Below, piece by piece: positions 1-5,222 of a stretch of 5,605 bases of DNA. This DNA comes from Actinomycetota bacterium (GTDB taxonomy: Bacteria > Actinomycetota > Thermoleophilia > Solirubrobacterales > Thermoleophilaceae): NCBI GenBank assembly GCA_005885165.1, contig VAXR01000195.1, positions 1 through 5,605 on the forward strand, read 5' to 3'. The notes under the pieces are model-generated. The model did no database searches and was not told the origin of the DNA. It saw only the letters and a list, made by a program, of their open reading frames with translations. Each line of letters begins with the position of its first letter. The stretch's first letter is position 1. The position numbers and the translations under genes are program-made.

Positions 1-411
1 CTCCACCGAGGCGCCGTATCGGCCGGCGATCTCGCTCACCGGATAGTGCGGCGGGTCTTCGGACCGGCGGCCGCTGACCATCAGGACGGTCGCCGGTCCG
101 TCGCCGGCCCCGACGATCACGTGCGCGGTCCGGGGAGGGCAATGGAGGAAGTCCCACTTGCGCAGCGGCACCTCCTCGTCCTCGACCACCGCCAGGCACT
201 CGCCGCCCAGCACGATGAAGAACTCCTCGACGCCCTCGGAGTGGTAGGGCGAGGCCGGCTGCCCCGGCTCGAGGACCCGGATGTTGATCCCGAGGTCGCG
301 GTAGCGCTCGTACGGGCGGCTCTCGCCGAACATGTACGCCTTGCCTGCAGTCGGGTGCTCGAAGCCCTGGACGTTCGCCAGGTTCTCCTTGAACCAGCCG
401 TTCGGAGCCAC
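1..411 (-). CDS. Cupin-domain protein (C-terminus cut off by window edge)
   Basis: Small single-domain cupin; 137 codons are visible with no stop before the window edge. The start is GTG at 411, the only possible one, because an in-frame TAG lies four codons upstream (421-423). Seen: a first cupin motif around residues 50-70 (GQPASPYHSEGVEEFF then IVLGGE) and a second around 86-97 (WDFLHCPPRTAH), followed by a GAGDGP turn. Likely metal ligands are His57, Glu62 or Glu63, and His97; the second His of the canonical HxH is Glu59 here, which I recall as usual for this 'uncharacterised cupin' subfamily. The fold binds a metal and small ligands; substrate and reaction cannot be read from the sequence. 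No signal peptide, so probably cytoplasmic. It lies 55 bases downstream of the GH15 gene on the same strand, with its own possible promoter. The family call is firm, the function unknown. Confidence 0.85.
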   Translation of the reverse strand, partial: MAPNGWFKENLANVQGFEHPTAGKAYMFGESRPYERYRDLGINIRVLEPGQPASPYHSEGVEEFFIVLGGECLAVVEDEEVPLRKWDFLHCPPRTAHVIVGAGDGPATVLMVSGRRSEDPPHYPVSEIAGRYGASVE

Positions 412-417
412 GAGAGC

Positions 418-423
418 ACCCTA
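418..423 (-). promoter_or_regulatory. Putative -10 box for the cupin gene (possible leaderless start)
   Basis: Read on the minus strand the bases are TAGGGT, fitting the actinobacterial TANNNT consensus. The box ends six bases before the GTG at 411, so transcription would begin at or next to the start codon and the mRNA would be leaderless, which is common in actinobacteria. No Shine-Dalgarno sequence is visible before this GTG, which agrees with that. No clear -35 is seen, so this remains a suggestion. Confidence 0.35.
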
Positions 424-466
424 CAGCGGGTCGAGCGCCGCAGTGATGGAGCGGGCGGCTGCGCGC

Positions 467-1801
467 TCAGCGGCACGCCCGCTTCGGCGCGGCCCCCGCG
501 CGGCACGCCCGCGTAAAGGTGTCGGTGCGGTCGAACGAGTATCGCCGCGAGCCGTCGATCCGCAGCGCGGCCATGTAGAAGAGCGCGTGCTCCCAGACGT
601 GCGGCATGTCCTGCACCGGGATCGGCCGTCCGCCCCGCAGCCGCTTCCACGACTCGCCGAACAGCCCGGTCGGGGTCGTCAGCGAGCGCGCCATGTACGC
701 CAGCGTCCGCTGCAGATCGGCGGATCGCCGGGCGGCGCCGCGCTGCCACGCCACACCGAGCAGGCCCTTGGTCTCGTACTGCCCCTGCGGACCGGCCAGC
801 GACGCGCGCATCGCGCGTGCGACCGAGGCCGCCTCGCCGCGCATCGTGGGGTCGCCGTACCGCTTGAACTGGACGGGCCACAGCAGCCAGCCGCCGTCGC
901 CGTAGTCGAGGTTGTAGGCATTGCCGCCCGCGTTCCCCTCCTTGTAGGAGTGCCTGGCCGGGTCGTACAGCTTGTCGATCGCGGCGCCGAGCCGCCCGAG
1001 CCGCGCCGACCACCGGCCCACTCGGCTGTCCTTGTCCCCGACGGCCCGGGCCGCCGCAATCGCGCTGCGCAGGCCGAGGTAGACGGCCTCCGCCCCGTGC
1101 AGGCTCTGGCTCGGCGAGTAGTTGTCGTCCTCGTTGGCCGTGCATTGCATCCCCGACGTCGGGTCCTCGCAGAGCGTCAGGAAGTCCGCCGCGCGCACGA
1201 TCGCCGGGTAGACGGACTGCAGGTAGACGCGCGCCCGCGCGCCGTGCAGGAAGGTCGAGTGGTCGTACAGCGTCCAGAGGCCGAGGCCCGTCTCGTCGAT
1301 CTCCCACGGGATGGGCGCGCCGTCGATCCCGTCCGCGTAGGAGTTCATCGGCCAGTTCCCGGACGGCCTCACGGTGCTCGGGTTCTGCGGAGATGTCTGC
1401 ACCCGCGCGTAGAACGCGTTGTGCTGGGTGACCCAGCTGGTGTAGCCGTTCATGTCGAGCACCCGGTTCAGGAAGGCGCCGTCGCGGATCCAGTCCTCCG
1501 CGTAGGGCCCCTGATTGTTGACCGACGCGACGATCGCCCCGGTCGCCGGTGCGCGCGCCAGTCTGAGGCTGATGAGGCCCCGCTTCGCGACCTCGATCAC
1601 GCGGCGTGGGGCTCCCGCCGGCAAGCGGGTCCGGATCAGGAACCGGCGCCAGTCGAGCCGCTCGGCGGTGAGCTGACTCGCGAAGCTCTTCCGACGCGCG
1701 CCGCGCAGGGCGGCGAGCGCCCGCACCGGATCGTGACCCGCGCCGAAGTCGACGCGTGCCCTCGCCCGCCCGAGCCGGTCGAAGCGCAGCGCCTGCACCA
1801 T
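467..1801 (-). CDS. GH15 glucoamylase-like protein, catalytic part (frameshifted from its N-terminus)
   Basis: The catalytic (alpha/alpha)6-barrel half of a glycoside hydrolase family 15-like enzyme, which would release glucose from the ends of alpha-glucans. The first ATG in this frame is at 1801, but homologous-looking coding continues upstream to about 1831 (ATGQTTGAMVQALRFD), so this ATG is probably not the true start. Seen, numbered from the 1801 Met: GPYAEDWIRDGAF at 98-110, typical of the first barrel helices and substrate pocket; PWEIDETGLGLW at 165-176, the region holding the general-acid Glu/Asp in GH15; LDYGDGGWLLWP at 298-309; TGLFGESW at 378-385, whose Glu383 is the best candidate catalytic base; and MPHVWEHALFYMAAL at 399-413, the usual last helix. 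It ends with a TGA at 467-469 after a short Cys/Arg-rich tail. Joined with the N-terminal fragment it gives about 732 residues. The subfamily substrate (starch, dextran, other) is not determined. Confidence 0.8.
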   Translation of the reverse strand: MVQALRFDRLGRARARVDFGAGHDPVRALAALRGARRKSFASQLTAERLDWRRFLIRTRLPAGAPRRVIEVAKRGLISLRLARAPATGAIVASVNNQGPYAEDWIRDGAFLNRVLDMNGYTSWVTQHNAFYARVQTSPQNPSTVRPSGNWPMNSYADGIDGAPIPWEIDETGLGLWTLYDHSTFLHGARARVYLQSVYPAIVRAADFLTLCEDPTSGMQCTANEDDNYSPSQSLHGAEAVYLGLRSAIAAARAVGDKDSRVGRWSARLGRLGAAIDKLYDPARHSYKEGNAGGNAYNLDYGDGGWLLWPVQFKRYGDPTMRGEAASVARAMRASLAGPQGQYETKGLLGVAWQRGAARRSADLQRTLAYMARSLTTPTGLFGESWKRLRGGRPIPVQDMPHVWEHALFYMAALRIDGSRRYSFDRTDTFTRACRAGAAPKRACR

Positions 1802-1832
1802 CGCGCCGGTCGTCTGGCCGGTCGCCTCGCCG

Positions 1833-2666
1833 GTCGTAGCCGTCGGGGCCGCCCGTGCCGTCGCTCGCGGGGTCGTAGGCGTCCTGGCCGACCTGGTGCG
1901 AGGAGTCGGCGCGGTCGAACCCGAACGCGACCGCCACCGAGTGGGTTTGTCCGGTGGCCTGATCGGTACCGGTCCACGAGCTCGCGATCGCGTGTGCGCC
2001 CCGGTCGTAGCTCGCCCGCTGGTCCGACCCCGGTGCGCACCAGTCGTCGATCGGCAGGAAGGGCATGTGGTCGGCGACCGGGTTGAAGTTCGCGAAGTAG
2101 GTGAGCCAGGCGCGCCGGACGGGGGATCTCCGCGCCCGCCTGACCCAGGTCTCGCGCACGAACGTGTCGGTGCCGGGCGGGGCGAGGTCGAAGACGGTCA
2201 CCGACAGCCCGAGCTTGCGCGGCGACCGGTAGCGCGTGACCGGAACCGGCAGGTCGCTCGAGTCCCAGCCCTGGGTCGCGCGCCAGCTGCGCAGCCACGC
2301 AAACACGTTGGCGCCCTTGCGCGTCCGCCAGCGAATGCCGGCGAAGCTCCCCTCGTTCGGGAAACGCGTGTGAGCGCGTCCGCGCTGGTCGCGCGAGACC
2401 GTGAAGTACTTGATCTGGTTGTAGAGGCTCGGGTTCGGATACTTGAAGACGGTGATCGTGCCGCCGGTGTTCTCGTTGACGGTCACGTGGTTGTCGCCCG
2501 CCTGCACGTTCACGTCGGTCGGGCCGTAGGCCTCGAAGTCGGCGTTCGACTGCGTCGGGTCGTAGCAGCCGCCTTTGCCGAGGGTGGGGGGAGGGGAGAA
2601 GGCGGCGGCGTTCGCAGCCGGCAGCATGGCGAGCACCACACCGACCGCAGCAAGCCTCCCCGCCAT
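1833..2666 (-). pseudogene. GH15 glucoamylase-like protein, secreted N-terminal part (reads out of frame after 1833)
   Basis: The 5' part of the same GH15 gene. From ATG 2666 the product opens with a short positive n-region, a hydrophobic core (AAVGVVLAMLP) and an AANA/AAF-type signal peptidase site near residue 20-22, so the enzyme should be exported. Residues about 34-270 look like the beta-sandwich domain that precedes the barrel in bacterial glucoamylases and glucodextranase, with KYPNPSLYNQIKYFTVSRD and ETWVRRA segments. A GTG at 2723 would add 19 residues before the signal peptide; I prefer ATG 2666 because it gives a normal signal peptide, though neither start has a visible ribosome binding site. 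After GPDGYD (codon 1835-1833) this frame stays open to 117, but it becomes Arg-rich nonsense while the barrel sequence appears in the next frame. Skipping one base of the CC pair at 1832-1833 restores one continuous protein. It may be an assembly or read error or a real mutation; the window cannot tell which. Confidence 0.75.
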
Positions 2667-2740
2667 CGCGCGGGAGGTTACGCGGCGCCCGGCCGGCGGA
2701 GCGCCGATTCCGTGCGCTCCCACCGGTCGCGGAGGCGATG

Positions 2741-2747
2741 TAGGCTA
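2741..2747. promoter_or_regulatory. Overlapping divergent -10-like boxes between GH15 and NHL genes
   Basis: The plus strand has TAGGCT at 2741-2746, and the minus strand has TAGCCT at 2747-2742; both fit TANNNT and share five base pairs inside the palindrome-containing TAGGCTAGCC. The plus-strand box would start transcription near 2753, giving about a 10-base leader before the NHL ATG at 2763. The minus-strand box would start near 2735, giving a leader of about 70 bases to the GH15 ATG at 2666, or about 12 to the GTG at 2723. No convincing -35 is seen on either side, so this is inferred from position and consensus only. Confidence 0.35.
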
Positions 2748-2762
2748 GCCGCGGGCTCGCAC

Positions 2763-4409
2763 ATGCCCACCCTTCCTCGAAAGCTCCTCGCGCCACTCGC
2801 GGTCGCCGGCCTCTCCGGTGCGCTCGCGCCGGCCGCGGCCGCCGCTCCGGGCGACATCTCCACCGTCGCCGGCAACACGGTAAAGGGTTACTGCTGCGAC
2901 GGCGGGCCGGCCACCATGGCGGAGCTCGATCGACCTCCGGCTGCAGTGCCGACACCAGACGGTGGCTTCCTGATCCCGGACTTCGGAAACAACCGCGTCC
3001 GCAAGGTCTCCGCGAACGGCGTGATAACGACGGTCGCCGGCGACGGCACTCAGGGCTACATTGGCGACGGTCACGCCGCAACTACGGCCGAGCTGTATCA
3101 GCCCCGGGGGCTCACCGTAACGCCGGACGGCGGCTTCCTGATCGCCGATCGTCGCAACTACGTCATCCGGAAGGTCTCAGCGGCAGGAATCATCACGACC
3201 GTCGCGGGCAACAACACGCTGGGCGCGATGGGGGACAACGGGCCGGCCAAGTCGGCGCAGCTCAGCTACCCGCACGCGCTGGCGCTGACCTCGGACGGCG
3301 GATATCTGATCGTCGATAGCGGAAACCAGAAGATCCGGAAGGTGTCAGGCACCGGAATCATCACGACCGTCGCGGGGAACGGGACGTTCGGCTACATGGG
3401 CGACGGCCACGCTGCGACTTCGGCCGAGCTCGGCAATCCCGAGGGCGTCGCGGCGCTTCCCGGCGGCGGCTTCCTAATCGCCGATAGCAGCAACGACGTG
3501 ATCCGAAAGGTATCTGCAAGCGGCACAATAACGACCGTGGCCGGCACAACCGCGGGCTATACCGGCGATGGTCATCCAGCGAAGACAGCGCAGCTCGACT
3601 TCCCCGAGGGGATCGCGCCGACGGCCGACGGCGGCTACCTGATCTCCGACAACGGCAACAACGTCATCAGGAGGGTCTCCCCGTCCGGCACGATCACCAC
3701 GATCGTGGGGACCGGCACCCCGGGGTACTCAGGAGATGGCTTTCCGGCGAGCGCGGCGGAGCTCTTCGATCCGGAGTTCGTCGCGATCACCCCGCCGGGT
3801 GGGCTCCTGATCGCCGACCACAACAACGAGGTGATCCGGCGTATCACCGGCCCAGTGATGCCGGTAATCGCGCCCCCTGGGGCGCATAGCGTTCCGCGAT
3901 CGCCCGCCAACAAGACCGCCGCACACATCGTCGGAACGGCTCCCGCTGGTTCTTTCGTGGCGCTGTTCAAGACGCCGGGGTGCACCGGTGCGCCGCTGGT
4001 CAGCGGATCGGCGGCGCACTTCCGCTCACCCGGGTTCGCCATCCACGTCGCGCCGAACGCGAGCACCACGTTCCATGCGGTGATTTACGCCATTGGCGGC
4101 CAACTCTCATCGTGCACGAGGTCGACGATTACCTACGTCGAGGACTCGATCGCTCCGAAGGTGACGATCGCCAAACATCCGAAGCACACGGTGTCCACCG
4201 GCGGACTGCCAACCGAGGTCAAGTTCTCATTCAAGTCGAACGAGCCGGGTTCGCATTTCCGCTGCCGGCTCGACAAGGCGAGCTACGGCTCGTGCCATTC
4301 GCCGAAGAAGTACACGGTGGGACCCGGCCACCACACGTTTCGCGTACGCGCCGTCGATCGAGCGGGCAACGTCGGGCGGGCGAAGCGGTTCCGTTTCCAG
4401 GTGGTCTAG
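2763..4409 (+). CDS. Secreted NHL-repeat beta-propeller protein with two C-terminal Ig-like modules
   Basis: A 548-residue exported protein. ATG 2763 is chosen because it begins a clear signal peptide (MPTLPRK, then a hydrophobic core, cleavage near the Ala-rich stretch at 24-28); the frame is open far upstream, but only opposite the GH15 gene. Residues 30-364 are six tandem repeats, five of 56 and one (the fifth) of 55 residues. Each has the pattern ITTVAG..., GY.GDG..A..A.L..P, then DGGFLIAD..N..IRKVS, the NHL signature predicted to form a six-bladed propeller. Residues about 370-461 match an Ig-like module often found in actinobacterial surface proteins (SPAN..., VGTAPAGS, TYVEDS) with Cys407 and Cys451. 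Residues 463-548 are a second module with FRCRLD, SCHSP and DRAGN motifs and Cys501/Cys511. No membrane anchor, sortase motif or enzyme active site is seen. The likely role is binding or scaffolding outside the cell; the ligand is unknown. It is divergent from the GH15 gene. Confidence 0.9.
   Translation: MPTLPRKLLAPLAVAGLSGALAPAAAAAPGDISTVAGNTVKGYCCDGGPATMAELDRPPAAVPTPDGGFLIPDFGNNRVRKVSANGVITTVAGDGTQGYIGDGHAATTAELYQPRGLTVTPDGGFLIADRRNYVIRKVSAAGIITTVAGNNTLGAMGDNGPAKSAQLSYPHALALTSDGGYLIVDSGNQKIRKVSGTGIITTVAGNGTFGYMGDGHAATSAELGNPEGVAALPGGGFLIADSSNDVIRKVSASGTITTVAGTTAGYTGDGHPAKTAQLDFPEGIAPTADGGYLISDNGNNVIRRVSPSGTITTIVGTGTPGYSGDGFPASAAELFDPEFVAITPPGGLLIADHNNEVIRRITGPVMPVIAPPGAHSVPRSPANKTAAHIVGTAPAGSFVALFKTPGCTGAPLVSGSAAHFRSPGFAIHVAPNASTTFHAVIYAIGGQLSSCTRSTITYVEDSIAPKVTIAKHPKHTVSTGGLPTEVKFSFKSNEPGSHFRCRLDKASYGSCHSPKKYTVGPGHHTFRVRAVDRAGNVGRAKRFRFQVV
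2850..3854 (+). repeat. Six tandem NHL-coding repeats, period 168 bp
   Basis: Repeat units begin at 2850, 3018, 3186, 3354, 3522 and 3687; the fifth is one codon shorter. Most units have diverged at DNA level, but the starts of units 3 and 4 share 23 identical bases (from 3186 and 3354, beginning GGAATCATCACGACC), exactly 168 bases apart. This is consistent with fairly recent duplication or conversion between neighbouring units. The units encode the blades of the propeller described in the host gene. Confidence 0.9.
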
Positions 4410-4417
4410 AGCCGCAG

Positions 4418-4431
4418 CCGCCAGCAGGCGG
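4418..4431 (+). terminator. Small GC hairpin after the NHL gene, weak terminator candidate
   Basis: CCGCC (4418-4422) and GGCGG (4427-4431) can pair around an AGCA loop, nine bases past the NHL stop codon. The stem is only five base pairs and no T-run follows, so it is a poor intrinsic terminator by the usual rule. It is listed because of its position between two separately promoted genes. Confidence 0.25.
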
Positions 4432-4446
4432 GATAGACGGATCGGT

Positions 4447-4452
4447 TAGGGT
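4447..4452 (+). promoter_or_regulatory. Putative -10 box for the small barrel protein gene
   Basis: TAGGGT, within GGTTAGGGTCGCG, fits TANNNT and equals the -10 candidate of the cupin gene. Transcription would start near 4459, leaving a leader of about 27 bases that contains the Shine-Dalgarno sequence of the gene starting at 4486. No recognisable -35 lies 16-18 bases upstream. Confidence 0.35.
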
Positions 4453-4473
4453 CGCGCCGACCCGGACTCGATC

Positions 4474-4482
4474 GAAGGGAGA
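4474..4482 (+). promoter_or_regulatory. Shine-Dalgarno sequence fixing the start at 4486
   Basis: GAAGGGAGA sits three bases before ATG 4486, with its AGGGAG core (4476-4481) four bases before it. It is purine-rich and complementary to the 16S rRNA 3' end. It supports this ATG over any later in-frame start. Confidence 0.7.
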
Positions 4483-4485
4483 GAT

Positions 4486-4797
4486 ATGGCGACGGTCATG
4501 CTCATGCACTGGCCCGATGTGACACCGGACCAGTACGACCAGGTCCGCGAGAGGGCGCGCTGGGACACCGATGTTCCCGACGGCGCGAAGCTCCACGTCT
4601 GCGGATTCACCGACGACGGGATGCACATCCTGGACGTCTGGGAGTCCCAGCAGGCGTTCCAGAACTTCTTCGAGGAGCGGATCCAGCCGGCGGTCCAGGA
4701 GGTCGGCATGGAGGGCCAGCCAGACGTCCAGTTCTACCCGCCGCACGGCGTGTTCGTGCCGGCGCTGGGCATGGACTCGCAGCAGCCCGCGCTCTAA
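4486..4797 (+). CDS. Small dimeric alpha/beta-barrel-like protein (ABM-like), function unknown
   Basis: A 103-residue soluble protein with no signal peptide or membrane segment. Seen: an N-terminal strand MATVMLMHWP, a helix around VTPDQYDQVRERA (12-24), a strand KLHVCGF (35-41), a strand HILDVWES (47-54), a helix QAFQNFFEERIQPAV (56-70) and a final strand DVQFYPPHGVFVP (80-92). This order and length match the ferredoxin-like dimeric alpha/beta-barrel fold shared by antibiotic-biosynthesis monooxygenase-like and related proteins, and it resembles a hypothetical protein I recall as common in actinobacteria. No cofactor motif or catalytic residue can be assigned, so an enzyme role is not claimed. 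It has a good Shine-Dalgarno sequence and a possible promoter of its own after the NHL gene. A long hairpin begins ten bases after its TAA stop. Confidence 0.85.
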   Translation: MATVMLMHWPDVTPDQYDQVRERARWDTDVPDGAKLHVCGFTDDGMHILDVWESQQAFQNFFEERIQPAVQEVGMEGQPDVQFYPPHGVFVPALGMDSQQPAL

Positions 4798-4806
4798 CAC
4801 GACCTC

Positions 4807-4857
4807 GTGGCCGGCGGCCTTGCCTCCCGAGCGGAGACGTGGAAGGCTGCCGGCCAC
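4807..4857 (+). terminator. Strong 51-nt hairpin between the two small genes (terminator or mRNA structure)
   Basis: The arms 4807-4821 and 4843-4857 pair over 15 base pairs with a single G.U wobble (4816-4848). The 21-base interior can form a further CTCC/GGAG stem (4824-4827 with 4833-4836) around a five-base loop. It lies in the 81-base gap between the 4797 stop and the 4879 start, clear of the Shine-Dalgarno sequence at 4868. No T-run follows, so it would be a U-less terminator of the type proposed for actinobacteria, an mRNA processing or stability element, or a dispersed palindromic repeat. The structure is plain in the sequence; the function is inferred. Confidence 0.6.
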
Positions 4858-4867
4858 AACTCAACAC

Positions 4868-4873
4868 AGGAGG
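4868..4873 (+). promoter_or_regulatory. Shine-Dalgarno sequence fixing the start at 4879
   Basis: AGGAGG lies five bases before ATG 4879, a near-ideal ribosome binding site. It decides against the in-frame GTG at 4807, which would add 24 residues and place the start inside the hairpin. Confidence 0.85.
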
Positions 4874-4878
4874 CGCTG

Positions 4879-5199
4879 ATGCCCAAGTTCCTTATCGAGG
4901 CGTCCTACACGACCGAGGGCGTGAAGGGAGTCCAGAGCGCGGGGGGCAGCAGCAGGCGTGACGCGGTGGCCAAGGTCGCCGAGAGCGTCGGCGGATCGCT
5001 GGAGAGCTTCCACTTCGGCTTCGGAGAGAACGACGCGTACGTGATCCTCGACCTTCCGGACAACGAGGCGGCGGCGGCAGTCGCGATCGCGGTGAACGCC
5101 GCGGGAGGGGCGACGGCGAAGACGACCGTGCTGCTTACCCCCGAGCAGGTCGACGAGGCCGCCAAGCGGTCGGTCGACTACCGGCCGCCCGGCTCGTGA
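4879..5199 (+). CDS. GYD-domain protein
   Basis: A 106-residue cytoplasmic protein of the GYD family (small ferredoxin-like alpha/beta proteins of unknown function). Seen: the family opening MPKFLIEASYTTEGVKG (1-17), a basic helix SSRRDAVAKVAESVGG (24-39), the strand pair LESFHFGFGENDAYVILDLPD (41-61), the helix NEAAAAVAIAVNAAG (62-76), and the typical ending KTTVLLTPEQVDEA (81-94). The length matches the family, so the gene looks complete. No catalytic residues are known for the family, and none can be proposed here. It follows another small barrel-type protein on the same strand but with the long hairpin between them. Its TGA is 23 bases before the best possible start of the permease gene, which may be co-transcribed. 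Confidence 0.9.
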   Translation: MPKFLIEASYTTEGVKGVQSAGGSSRRDAVAKVAESVGGSLESFHFGFGENDAYVILDLPDNEAAAAVAIAVNAAGGATAKTTVLLTPEQVDEAAKRSVDYRPPGS

Positions 5200-5222
5200 G
5201 CGGGCCGGGAGCCAGTTAGCTC

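Noticed and set aside
46..516. Plus-strand open frame over the cupin gene
   Set aside because: The minus strand encodes a clear cupin with both motifs; the plus reading has no recognisable domain.
1815..1860. Programmed ribosomal frameshift in the GH15 gene
   Set aside because: No slippery heptamer, stop codon in the zero frame or stimulatory structure is visible, and such control is not known for GH15 enzymes.
332..2086. Long plus-strand open frame of 584 codons
   Set aside because: An antisense shadow of the GH15 gene; composition is dominated by Arg, Pro and Ala and no family motif appears.
1896..2762. Open frame continuing upstream of the NHL gene on the plus strand
   Set aside because: It runs opposite the GH15 coding sequence, its translation is Arg/Val-rich without domain features, and a clear signal peptide begins at ATG 2763.
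1636..3081. Minus-strand open frame of 481 codons covering the divergent start region
   Set aside because: A third-frame shadow of the GH15 and NHL genes, Arg-rich, crossing two better supported genes.
2850..3854. Regular 168-bp periodicity considered as a CRISPR or satellite array
   Set aside because: The period is far too long for CRISPR, units are diverged and coding, and they translate into NHL blades.
4807..4878. GTG 4807 as an upstream start of the GYD gene
   Set aside because: It lies in the hairpin arm and lacks a ribosome binding site, whereas AGGAGG precedes ATG 4879 and the family N-terminus begins there.
5187..5205. GC hairpin across the GYD stop codon as a terminator
   Set aside because: It needs a bulged G, is only seven base pairs, overlaps coding sequence and has no T-run; pairing of this size is expected in GC-rich DNA.
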